From a virus, in the IMG/VR virus record IMGVR_UViG_3300032116_000122, positions 1-64,000 of that record: a stretch of DNA of 64,000 nt. One strand, 5' to 3'. The notes under the pieces are model-generated. The model had not been told where the DNA came from and ran no database searches. It worked only from the letters and a program-made list of their open reading frames with translations. The position numbers and the translations under genes are program-made. Shown piece after piece: positions 55,928-63,417 of this stretch (position 1 is the first letter of the stretch; the number at the start of each line of letters is the position of its first letter).

Positions 55928-56617
55928 ATGTCAAGATACGACGACGACGATACCGAAGTGATGGAAGAAGAAGCTCCTGTACGCCGACAGACAAAGGTAG
56001 TAGAGGACGACGACGCGGCACCTGTTAGTGCCGCGAGTGCCATCCGCCGTGGATGGGGAGCAGTAGAGCAGGCAAAGTCCGCAGACTCACCGTACGCCCA
56101 ACGCCTTCGTGTTAGCGAAGAACCAATCATCATCAAGTTCCTTGAAGATGAGCCTTACGCTACCTACAGACAGCACTGGGTTGAGCGCTCAGGACAGAAG
56201 TCATTCACCTGCATTGCCGACCTCGACCCCAAGGGTTGCCCACTGTGCGATGCCGGTAGCCGTCCGTCAACACGGTTTGCGTTCAACGTTGTCTTGCTGT
56301 CTCCTGATTCAGAGCCAGTCCTGAAGTCCTACGAGGTTGGTCCTAGAGTCATTGACCAACTCAAGAACTTCCACGTTGACCCACGGCAAGGACCTTTGTC
56401 TAAGCACTTCTGGGCCGTAAGCCGTTCGGGTAAGGGTGCTACCTCCGCAACCAACCACCAGCTGGTCAAGGAGCGAGACCTAGAAGAGTGGAACATCGAT
56501 ACCCTGACTGAAGCAGACTTCAAGGTCATGAACAAGTCTGTGTACACCGCCGATATCATTCAGATCCCGTCCCGCAAGGACCTCATCCAGATTGCATTGG
56601 AAGATTTGTCTGACTGA
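55928..56617 (+). CDS. Single-stranded DNA-binding protein, zinc type
   Basis: The 229-residue product has an acidic, disordered N-terminus (residues 1-35), then a beta-rich OB-like core with a zinc site: FTCIADLDPKGCPLCD supplies three Cys and possibly the preceding H in RQHWVE. This layout resembles the gp32-type SSBs of other phages that have a CPLC motif. An aromatic FAFNVVLL strand and a VIDQLKNFH helix follow. It lies directly before the DNA polymerase gene, which supports a replication role. Codon use is host-like, as for an abundant protein. Confidence 0.72.
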   Translation: MSRYDDDDTEVMEEEAPVRRQTKVVEDDDAAPVSAASAIRRGWGAVEQAKSADSPYAQRLRVSEEPIIIKFLEDEPYATYRQHWVERSGQKSFTCIADLDPKGCPLCDAGSRPSTRFAFNVVLLSPDSEPVLKSYEVGPRVIDQLKNFHVDPRQGPLSKHFWAVSRSGKGATSATNHQLVKERDLEEWNIDTLTEADFKVMNKSVYTADIIQIPSRKDLIQIALEDLSD

Positions 56618-56618
56618 T

Positions 56619-58706
56619 ATGTCACAACTCAACAACCACGTGGGGGGCCTCATGGCCCCCCACGTAGTATCTTCAATTGAAGAGCTTCACAAAATTGTCC
56701 AACACATCCAGAGTGTTGGCGCTTTTGCTTTTGACGTAGAAACACGCGGCAACGTAGAACGTCACAGTGATGTTCTTGCGTGGATTGAACAAGAGTGGAA
56801 GCAGCACGAAAGCACTCTGAAAACAACATCTGAGGATGTGTTGGCTAGATCTAAAGAGGCCATCATCACTAGGTGGCAAAACACTTTGGCCCTAGATCCA
56901 ATGAGAAACGAAGTCTTTTGGATTGGCTTAGCAACAGAGGGTAAGTCCTGGGCCGTACCCATGGGCCACCCAAATGGTGAGATACTCGTACCAGAAGAAC
57001 GGGGTGACGGTACAACCACACCACCTCTTGGTTACCGCAAAGTCTTAGCAAATGGCAAAGAGTCCATGGCAAAGGCTAGGTACTACATACCGGCTGAGTA
57101 CTCAGCAGCTCCTGAGCAACTTTCACGTACTGACGTGTTCAAAGTTTTGGAACCAATCTTCTTTAGTGATGTTGTCAAGGTTGGCCACAACGTCAAGTTT
57201 GACGCCAGATCGATCCGCAAGTATTACAACGACCGCTTACCCGATGGGCCGTTCATCGACACGATGATTATCCAGCACATTCTCAATGAGAATCTTTCTG
57301 AGTACAGCCTTGACAAACTGATTGCCCACAATTTTGGGGGCTTTAACCCCTATCACATGGACGGCAAGATTGGTGCAATAATCACTCAGGTGCCATTCTC
57401 CAAAGCAGTTAGGTACGTGCACCTAGACGTAAAGTGGACATGGCATCTATACAAAGTCCTGTGGCAAAAGATCCAAAATAAAGAGCAGTTGCTTTCCTGC
57501 CTTCGGCAAGACATGGAGGTTATCCGTGTGTTGATGGACATGGAAGACAACGGGATACCCGTAGACCATCGCTCCATGACTAGGCTTGGCAAAGAGTTAG
57601 ACACTCATCTAAATGAACTCTTGCTTGGGATGATGGATTACGCACCTCCTGGGTTTAACCCAGACAGCCCTAAGCACAAACAACAACTGTTGTTTAGCAA
57701 GAAAAGCGAGGGTGGTCTTGGGCTAAAGCCCACCAAGTACACCGACAAGGGTTCGGCATCGGTTGATGAAGAAGCTCTTCGCAATCTTGAAAGCAAACAC
57801 CCTGTAGTACCGCTGCTTATAGACTGGGCAGAAACTAAAAAGATCAAGTCAACCTATGTTGATGGGTTACTTACCAAACTACACAAAGGTTCTCTGCACC
57901 CGTCGTTCCACCTGCATAGAACAGCTACTGGAAGACTTTCCTCCAGCAACCCCAATCTGCAAAACATCCCAAGAGACAGTAGCGTCCGTGGTTTATTCGT
58001 AGCTAACCCCGGCCATGTATTGCTAGTCGCTGACTACGACCAGATCGAGCTTCGTGTTATGTGCATGTTCTCCGGAGACAAAAAGATGAGCGAGTTTTTC
58101 TTGAACAACGAGGACATCCACGCGGGTGCTGCCGCTCTTATCCTAGGTAAGGATGTGTCTGAGGTTACCCCAGAAGAACGCCAGCTTGGTAAAGGTGTTA
58201 ACTTTCTCACGGCTTATGGTGGTGGCCCTCAAAAGTTGGCAAGAACCACAGGAGTTGACGTAGAACACGCACGCTCCGTCATCGATCAGTACTACAAGCA
58301 GTTCTCTGGCATCACTAAATGGAAAAAGAGTGTTATTGAAGCAGGTATCAAGAATGGGTACGTTGAGACCATCTCAGGAAGACGGCGTAGACTGCCAGAT
58401 CTGCGCTCGGATGACAGCATGTTAAAGTCCAGAGCAGAGAGACAGGCAGTCAACGCGGTGGTACAGGGTTCTGCTGCTGACATATGTAAGAAAGCCATGA
58501 TTGATGTAAACAATGTACTAACTGGGACAGGATCAAAGATCTTAGTCCAGGTGCATGACGAACTAGTAGCCATGGTCCCAGAGCAGATAGTTGACGAGTT
58601 ACAGCAAAAGTTTGTATTAGCTATGGGAGATGGTAACATTATTAATGGTATTCCGTTAAAAGTTTCATGCCACTCAGCGTATAATTGGTCGGAGGCGAAA
58701 GGGTGA
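56619..58706 (+). CDS. polA: DNA polymerase, family A
   Basis: From the ATG at 56619 the protein has 695 residues; another ATG at 56652 lies in the loop of a strong hairpin. The 3'-5' exonuclease domain has FAFDVETRG (D39, E41) and KVGHNVKFDA. The polymerase domain has motif A VADYDQIELR (D472), motif B RQAVNAVVQGSAADI and motif C VHDELVA (H646, D647). It lacks the 5' nuclease of bacterial Pol I. It replicates the phage genome with the helicase and primase. Position 4 of motif A keeps Glu, as in standard Pol I enzymes. Confidence 0.93.
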   Translation: MSQLNNHVGGLMAPHVVSSIEELHKIVQHIQSVGAFAFDVETRGNVERHSDVLAWIEQEWKQHESTLKTTSEDVLARSKEAIITRWQNTLALDPMRNEVFWIGLATEGKSWAVPMGHPNGEILVPEERGDGTTTPPLGYRKVLANGKESMAKARYYIPAEYSAAPEQLSRTDVFKVLEPIFFSDVVKVGHNVKFDARSIRKYYNDRLPDGPFIDTMIIQHILNENLSEYSLDKLIAHNFGGFNPYHMDGKIGAIITQVPFSKAVRYVHLDVKWTWHLYKVLWQKIQNKEQLLSCLRQDMEVIRVLMDMEDNGIPVDHRSMTRLGKELDTHLNELLLGMMDYAPPGFNPDSPKHKQQLLFSKKSEGGLGLKPTKYTDKGSASVDEEALRNLESKHPVVPLLIDWAETKKIKSTYVDGLLTKLHKGSLHPSFHLHRTATGRLSSSNPNLQNIPRDSSVRGLFVANPGHVLLVADYDQIELRVMCMFSGDKKMSEFFLNNEDIHAGAAALILGKDVSEVTPEERQLGKGVNFLTAYGGGPQKLARTTGVDVEHARSVIDQYYKQFSGITKWKKSVIEAGIKNGYVETISGRRRRLPDLRSDDSMLKSRAERQAVNAVVQGSAADICKKAMIDVNNVLTGTGSKILVQVHDELVAMVPEQIVDELQQKFVLAMGDGNIINGIPLKVSCHSAYNWSEAKG
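56638..56665 (+). promoter_or_regulatory. Strong hairpin at polymerase start
   Basis: ACGTGGGGGGCC and GGCCCCCCACGT form a perfect 12-bp stem with a TCAT loop. It starts 19 nt after the ATG at 56619 and places a second in-frame ATG (56652-56654) at the loop. No T-run follows, so a translational or attenuation control is more likely than simple termination. Confidence 0.55.
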
Positions 58707-59161
58707 TGATGGCGTCAAGTCCAGTCGAAGAGCGTAACTTTTACCTCACCCTTTCTATACTTGAAGGGCAGAAGTTAGCGCATGCTGCAGGGTTCTCTGT
58801 TCCCTCTGCAGAAGTTCAAGAACACGAAATCATGGACATAATGCAAAAATGGTTTACTTTATCTCACGCAGGTATCCTAGACAGCGTAAAAGAATGCGCA
58901 AACTGGATGGTAAACATCCTGCGTGATACTAGCGATCTAGACGAGGACACCATTGTCTCTACAGAGAACATTATTACAGCCTTTGGTATAGCAGCCATAG
59001 CTCACCTAATTGACCAAGAGATGCTGAACATTGTCGAACCTGAGAAGTATGACCCATCATTAGTTGAAACTAATATTGTGTCACTGCTAGGATTCATGTT
59101 ATCATCAGCACTATCAGATGACGATTACGACTTAGAGGAGGATGACGAGGATGAGCAGTGA
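58706..59161 (+). CDS. Hypothetical helical protein
   Basis: The ATG at 58706 forms TGATG with the polymerase stop and has GGAGG about 15 nt and GAAAGG about 5 nt upstream; the longer frame from 58685 is less likely. The 151-residue product is helical and acidic (ERNFYLTLSILEGQKLAHAA; IITAFGIAAIAHLIDQEMLN), ending in a very acidic tail (DDYDLEEDDEDEQ). Acidic tails are common in phage recombination mediators and DNA mimics. It is otherwise unassigned. Confidence 0.52.
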   Translation: MMASSPVEERNFYLTLSILEGQKLAHAAGFSVPSAEVQEHEIMDIMQKWFTLSHAGILDSVKECANWMVNILRDTSDLDEDTIVSTENIITAFGIAAIAHLIDQEMLNIVEPEKYDPSLVETNIVSLLGFMLSSALSDDDYDLEEDDEDEQ

Positions 59162-59561
59162 TTGGTGGTCTAAGAAACTTAGTGGTAATCCAACCACTTC
59201 TTCTAGACCCACAACTTCATCTATGCCACCGACTACAATCCCTATACGCCTACCGTCTGGGCTGACTCACTCTAATCCTCAGCCATACAGAGACACTCCA
59301 CTACCTCAACAACCTGTATCAAACGAACCCATTACCATGGGTGAAGCCCTAAGACAACCGCATCTATGGGAAGGTCGAGGAGAAGCTGCTAAGAAGCAGG
59401 GGAATCTAACCTGCCCAGAGTGTGGTAGTGGTAACGTATTTGTGCGTACAGCTAAAGGTGGAAACACAACAATCAACGGTAACAGCCCAGCACCGCGATG
59501 CTTTGAATGCGGTTGGAATGGTATGTACGACCAAGCCTCCCAAGCTTCTTGGGGAGTATAA
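59151..59561 (+). CDS. Zinc-ribbon protein
   Basis: The ATG at 59151 lies inside the end of the preceding gene and follows GAGGATGACGAGG. The 136-residue product has a Pro/Thr/Ser-rich disordered N-terminal 75 residues, then a zinc ribbon near the C-terminus with CPECGSGNVFV and RCFECGWNG (two CxxC pairs about 30 residues apart). It may bind DNA or a replication protein and deliver a partner through the flexible N-terminus. It is followed by the RecA-like gene after 14 bp. Confidence 0.6.
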   Translation: MSSDWWSKKLSGNPTTSSRPTTSSMPPTTIPIRLPSGLTHSNPQPYRDTPLPQQPVSNEPITMGEALRQPHLWEGRGEAAKKQGNLTCPECGSGNVFVRTAKGGNTTINGNSPAPRCFECGWNGMYDQASQASWGV

Positions 59562-59575
59562 CAACAAGGAAAACA

Positions 59576-60595
59576 ATGAAAAGTGAAACTGGCCGTGAGA
59601 GCCTTGAATCCATTATTTCTTCTATTAACAAGAAATATGGAGATCAAGTTATTGTACAAGGAAACCAGGTAAAAGAAGAAGTGCCCCGTATTACAACAGG
59701 AGTACTAGCTTTTGATCTTATGCTTGGCGGCGGGTGGCCTATGAACCAATGGTCTGAGATCATTGGTGATGAGTCATCAGGGAAGACAGCTTTGGCTTAC
59801 AAGACCATTGCTGCTAACCAAGCTGCTGACCCGGAGTGGGTGGCTATGTGGATTGCCGCCGAAGAATTTGTTCCAGACTATGCAAAAGCTATCGGCGTTG
59901 ATCTAGACCGCCTGTGGGTAGTTGAGACTAACGTAATGGAGCAAGTCTACGATCTTATTATTCGCGCAATGGAGAATAGGGCAGTTGACTGCATTGTTCT
60001 AGATTCACTTCCGGCACTAGTCCCCGGTGATGAAGCTGAGAAGATGATGGATGAGTTCTCCATGGGTCTAGGAGCTAGACTGACTGGAAAGTTTTTCCGT
60101 AAGAGCAGCAAGGCGCAAAAGCGGTCGTTGATTAACGAGGATCGCGGGTGCACTGGTTTGATCATCAACCAATGGCGCGAGAAGATTGGCGTGATGTATG
60201 GAGACCCACGCACCACACCAGGTGGTAAAGCCAAGAACTTTCATTACTTTGTAAGACTAGAAGTAAAACGAGATGAGTGGTTGAAGTTTAAAGATGAGCC
60301 AGTAGGTCAGACCATTAAAGCCAGAACTCTAAAGAACAAGACGTACAGACCGCAACAGGTTGCTGTTGTTGACTTCTACTTTGCTGACTGCCAATCATTC
60401 AAACTAGGTGACTTTGATGTGATCAAAGACATTGTTAACATCTGTATTGCAACAGACATAATCACAAGAGCTGGAGCGTACTACAACTACAAAGACCAAA
60501 AGTGGCAAGGAAAAGATGCCCTATTGCTTGGAGTTCGCGAGGACTTGGGGCTACAATCTGAACTCAAAGAGAAAGCAAAGGAGTATTTCCTATGA
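59576..60595 (+). CDS. RecA-like recombinase
   Basis: The ATG at 59576 follows AAGGAAA; a longer frame from 59507 overlaps the previous gene. The 339-residue protein is a strand-exchange recombinase with the RecA core: an FDLMLGGGWPMNQWSEIIGD entry, Walker A GDESSGKT (residues 64-71), a WIAAEEF segment with the catalytic-type Glu, and Walker B IVLDSLPAL (D143). An LIINQWREKIG segment fits loop 2/sensor. It would pair ends for repair and recombination-dependent replication, with the nucleases downstream. Confidence 0.87.
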   Translation: MKSETGRESLESIISSINKKYGDQVIVQGNQVKEEVPRITTGVLAFDLMLGGGWPMNQWSEIIGDESSGKTALAYKTIAANQAADPEWVAMWIAAEEFVPDYAKAIGVDLDRLWVVETNVMEQVYDLIIRAMENRAVDCIVLDSLPALVPGDEAEKMMDEFSMGLGARLTGKFFRKSSKAQKRSLINEDRGCTGLIINQWREKIGVMYGDPRTTPGGKAKNFHYFVRLEVKRDEWLKFKDEPVGQTIKARTLKNKTYRPQQVAVVDFYFADCQSFKLGDFDVIKDIVNICIATDIITRAGAYYNYKDQKWQGKDALLLGVREDLGLQSELKEKAKEYFL

Positions 60596-60945
60596 TATTC
60601 GGTAGAGAAGACAGAGCAGATCAGCAACGTGAGATTATGAGAGCTTCCAAGAAGCAGGAGAAGCGTTCTGCCAAGATGTACAAAGGCAGTAGGAACGCAG
60701 GATCTGGGTCTGGTTGGCTTAGAAAGAACGACGTGCGCACTCACGAGCTTCTTATTGAGAACAAGCTCACAAACAATCTAAAGTCCTACTCAATTAAGGC
60801 TAGTGAGTTGGCTGATCTTACTCAGCGCGGTGTCCTTGAAGACCGTCTTCCAGTGCTTCAGTTTGACCTTGGGGGCAGACACTACGTAATTCTTAACGAG
60901 GCTGACTTCCAAATGTTGGTAGGAGTAGACGGGGATCGTCTGTGA
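60592..60945 (+). CDS. PD-(D/E)XK resolvase-like nuclease
   Basis: The 117-residue product starts in ATGA with the RecA stop. It carries RKNDVRTHELLIENKLTNN: the D and the E-x-K spacing match the catalytic core of archaeal Hjc-type and related small nucleases. After this come SYSIKASELADLTQRGVLED and LPVLQFDLGGRHYVIL strands. The basic N-terminus (RASKKQEKRSAKMYKGSRN) should bind DNA. It is probably a Holliday-junction or branch-specific nuclease. The other PD-(D/E)XK candidate is at 62666. Confidence 0.62.
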   Translation: MIFGREDRADQQREIMRASKKQEKRSAKMYKGSRNAGSGSGWLRKNDVRTHELLIENKLTNNLKSYSIKASELADLTQRGVLEDRLPVLQFDLGGRHYVILNEADFQMLVGVDGDRL

Positions 60946-61811
60946 CAGAGACACCTTGGTACGCCAAGACTTACAAAGAATCAATAAAGTCAAAAGGTCG
61001 TATACTACCAGTAATACAAGAGCGGCTTGTGGTAAACAACCGTGAGAGAAACCAACACAGAGACACTGACCACTTGCATCCCTCTGAGCTTTCAAAGAAA
61101 GACTGGTGTGCTAGAGCCGCATGGTATAAAATTAACAAGTATCCTGCCTCAGATGAGTCATATAATATGACTAGATTAAATGTGTTTGAGGAGGGCCATG
61201 CGATTCATGCAAAGTGGCAGAAGTGGATGCACCAAGCTGGCATCCTTGGTGGCAAATGGGAATGTGCGTCGTGCTCTGAAGTATGGTACGGGGTTTCTCC
61301 TAGCTCTTGCCACCAGTGCAATTCTAGTAATGTCCTTTATCGCGAGGTACCTGTACGTGACGATGGGTTTCGCATACTCGGTCACGCGGATGGAGAATTG
61401 GTTGATGGGGAAGGCAAAGCCCTTATTGAAATAAAGAGCGTTGGCCTTGGCACCGTGCGGTGGGATCACCCAAACTTGTACAAAGCATACTCAAGTGGTG
61501 AACTAACCCTAGACGGCCTTTGGAAAAACATAAAAAAGCCATTTGCGTCCCACGTCCGTCAGGGCCACATCTACATGCACTGCACAGGCCACGACAAAAT
61601 AGTGTTCATCTATGAGTGGAAGCCCACCCAAGAGGTAAAGGAATTTACTGTTACCTTTCAAGAAGAAATAATGCAGCCAATTCTTAACAACTGCAGCAAA
61701 GTTATTGCACACTTAGAGGACAACACAGAACCAGAGCGCCCAGTTTGGGCATCTGATAGTAAGGCTAACGGTTGTAAATACTGCCCCTACAAGAAAGTTT
61801 GTTGGAATTGA
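60942..61811 (+). CDS. Cas4/AddB-like exonuclease
   Basis: The 289-residue protein starts at GTG in the previous stop (GTGA). The core has RILGHADGELVDGEGKALIE with a following IKSVGLG, giving the D-(x)n-E-x-K set of PD-(D/E)XK nucleases; a QGHIYMHCTGHD helix contributes the Q motif. Cys residues at KDWCARA and in a C-terminal CKYCPYKKVC form a likely 4Fe-4S cluster, as in AddB/Cas4. An inserted zinc ribbon has CASC and CHQC pairs near residues 107 and 124. It resects DNA ends. There is no CRISPR array in the window, so a recombination role fits. Confidence 0.82.
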   Translation: MTETPWYAKTYKESIKSKGRILPVIQERLVVNNRERNQHRDTDHLHPSELSKKDWCARAAWYKINKYPASDESYNMTRLNVFEEGHAIHAKWQKWMHQAGILGGKWECASCSEVWYGVSPSSCHQCNSSNVLYREVPVRDDGFRILGHADGELVDGEGKALIEIKSVGLGTVRWDHPNLYKAYSSGELTLDGLWKNIKKPFASHVRQGHIYMHCTGHDKIVFIYEWKPTQEVKEFTVTFQEEIMQPILNNCSKVIAHLEDNTEPERPVWASDSKANGCKYCPYKKVCWN

Positions 61812-62302
61812 GAGTAATACCAAAAGATGATGGAGACCCTGCTCTCTCCAAATTTAAGAGTAAGTTCTCCCTGCCTACTAGGCCGTCAGACAACCCACCA
61901 GAACTACCAGACCACCTAGACGACCTAGACGACAGTGACCTAATGGATTTGTATACAGAGTTCATGTCTTGGGTATCTTACACAAAGGGCCAGTTAGTGC
62001 AAGCTGAAATTGATGAAGATAGGGATGGCAACCTATGTAGAATCACAGAAGCAAAAGTATTGATTGAGCAGTGGGGGTCTGATGTTAAGGGTGACCGGGT
62101 AACCATTGCTAAGGCACGTCGAGACACCGACCATAGGGTTGTTGCTCAGCAAGAGAAGTATCAAGTTTCTAGAGCTTATCGTAAACTCGTTGAAGCTGTA
62201 TTTGAATCCTGTGAACGCGGGGCCCAGTTGCTTTCGCGAGAGCTAAGTCGTAGAATTGGTTTAAGTAGTAAAGACAGCAGAACATCAAGATTCGGAGCAT
62301 GA
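61808..62302 (+). CDS. Hypothetical protein, recombination block
   Basis: The product has about 164 residues. No good Shine-Dalgarno sequence is visible; TTG at 61808 overlaps the preceding TGA, and TTGs at 61799 and 61802 are alternatives. The N-terminal 60 residues are Pro/Asp-rich and disordered, including LPDHLDDLDDSDLMDLY. A helical domain follows (EFMSWVSYTKGQLVQAEIDE; RRDTDHRVVAQQEKYQVSRA) with a basic C-terminal end. Such helical proteins next to a Cas4-like nuclease and RecA may be recombination mediators, but no family is recognised. Confidence 0.5.
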   Translation: MRVIPKDDGDPALSKFKSKFSLPTRPSDNPPELPDHLDDLDDSDLMDLYTEFMSWVSYTKGQLVQAEIDEDRDGNLCRITEAKVLIEQWGSDVKGDRVTIAKARRDTDHRVVAQQEKYQVSRAYRKLVEAVFESCERGAQLLSRELSRRIGLSSKDSRTSRFGA

Positions 62303-62303
62303 T

Positions 62304-62471
62304 ATGTCAGATCCCTACGGATACGCCGCAGCAAAAGAAGCAAACGCCCGACTTAAGCGGCAGCAAGATACCTACCGGTATACAACCGAGCCACTTAACA
62401 GACTCAATGATACCCTGCAGGATATCCTAAATGAACTTCGTAAGATCAACGACAAGCTACACAATGACTGA
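62304..62471 (+). CDS. Small helical protein, 55 aa
   Basis: The gene starts one base after the previous stop; GGAG lies 8 nt upstream. The 55-residue product has a Ser/Tyr N-terminus (MSDPYGYAAAKEANARLKRQ) and a C-terminal amphipathic helix (LNDTLQDILNELRKINDKLH) that could form a coiled coil. It overlaps the next gene by 8 bp. Its function is unknown. Confidence 0.5.
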   Translation: MSDPYGYAAAKEANARLKRQQDTYRYTTEPLNRLNDTLQDILNELRKINDKLHND

Positions 62472-62676
62472 CGACATTGTTACCCGGCTAGAAAACTGGG
62501 ATGATCAGCAGCCACCATTCTCAGTAATGCAGGAAGCCGCAGATGAGCTTAAACGGCTGCGAGCCGCACTTGAAGACTGTGAGAGAGATTTCCACGCACT
62601 CAAGGTGATGTTTGATAAAATGAGAATTGGCCGGAACTACTGGCGCAAGTATGCAGAGCAGAACTATGGCAAATAG
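62464..62676 (+). CDS. Small phage protein, coiled-coil
   Basis: The ATG at 62464 lies inside the end of the preceding gene; the longer frame from 62431 has no support. The 70-residue product begins MTDDIVTRLENWDDQQPPFS and continues VMQEAADELKRLRAALEDCE, the recurring xDIVxRLR...AADEIxRLR pattern of small phage proteins with coiled-coil structure and no settled role. It overlaps the resolvase-like gene by 11 bp. Confidence 0.58.
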   Translation: MTDDIVTRLENWDDQQPPFSVMQEAADELKRLRAALEDCERDFHALKVMFDKMRIGRNYWRKYAEQNYGK

Positions 62677-63031
62677 AGCTAAACAAAAAGGCACATCGTT
62701 TGAAACGTCTATTAAACGTTATCTAAACGCTAATGGTTTTCTAAAAGCCGCCCGTACTGTCCTCAAAGGTAGTGAAGACACAGGAGATATCAACGGAATC
62801 AGAAACAATCTTGCCGAAAGAGAGCTTGCTATACAGTGTAAAAACCAACGTAAGCTAAACCTAAGTGGTTGGTTAGACGCAACTGTTGAGCAAGCATCCA
62901 AACTGGGCAAGTCGATGCCAGCTTTAGTTGTTAAGCGGGCTGGTAAAGGTGAAAAAGCATTAGGTGATACCTACGTTGTGATGCGGTTAGATGACTTTGT
63001 TACTCTGCTGAAAGAGGGCGGTTACTCGTAA
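62666..63031 (+). CDS. Hjc-like Holliday junction resolvase
   Basis: The ATG at 62666 lies inside the end of the preceding gene. The 121-residue product has KGTSFETSIKRYLNANGF (catalytic Glu helix), LKGSEDTGDINGI (the GD motif) and ELAIQCKNQRKLNLSGW (the Q-C-K motif), the pattern of archaeal Hjc-like PD-(D/E)XK resolvases. The C-terminal strand TYVVMRLDDFVTLL is also typical. It should cut four-way junctions before packaging. It is the last gene of the recombination run. Confidence 0.8.
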   Translation: MANRAKQKGTSFETSIKRYLNANGFLKAARTVLKGSEDTGDINGIRNNLAERELAIQCKNQRKLNLSGWLDATVEQASKLGKSMPALVVKRAGKGEKALGDTYVVMRLDDFVTLLKEGGYS

Positions 63032-63075
63032 AATTATAGGGTTGATAACAACCTTTTAAACATACGGAGTAAACT

Positions 63076-63357
63076 ATGTCCCAAGAACCAGTAGATGATA
63101 TTGTAAAAGTATCAGGTGGAAGCAATCCACAAAGCGTAGGGTCGATTGTAGCCAGGTCAGTAATCGCTGGACAGTCCCCTAAAATGCGAGCAATAGGCGC
63201 CAGTGCTGTTAACCAAGCAGTTAAGGCATGCGCTATTGCCAGAGGCTTCGTAGCACCAAGAGGGGTCGACCTATGCTTTATCATAGGGTTTGACGACATT
63301 CCAGGAGACAACGGAGAAACGATTTCCGCTATCTCTTTTAAGCCTGTTACACGTTAA
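63076..63357 (+). CDS. SpoVS-like protein
   Basis: The 93-residue product resembles stage V sporulation protein S, an Alba-like small nucleic-acid-binding fold. Matching segments are IVKVSGGSNPQSVGSIVA at the start, MRAIGASAVNQAVKACAIAR in the middle and GFVAPRGVDLCFIIGFDDIP near the end, then an ISFKPV strand. In spore formers SpoVS affects septation and coat assembly. A phage copy may bind RNA or DNA or act on host division. GGAG lies before the ATG, and a gap of 44 bp separates it from the resolvase. Confidence 0.82.
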   Translation: MSQEPVDDIVKVSGGSNPQSVGSIVARSVIAGQSPKMRAIGASAVNQAVKACAIARGFVAPRGVDLCFIIGFDDIPGDNGETISAISFKPVTR

Positions 63358-63417
63358 CCATAACCCAAATAACTGGTATTATATTAAGTAACGCGTGCTT
63401 TTCTCATGGAGTAACCA

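Noticed and set aside
60942-61811. Part of a CRISPR-Cas adaptation system because of Cas4 similarity
   Set aside because: There is no cas1, cas2 or array; neighbours are RecA-like and resolvase-like genes, which fit a phage recombination nuclease.
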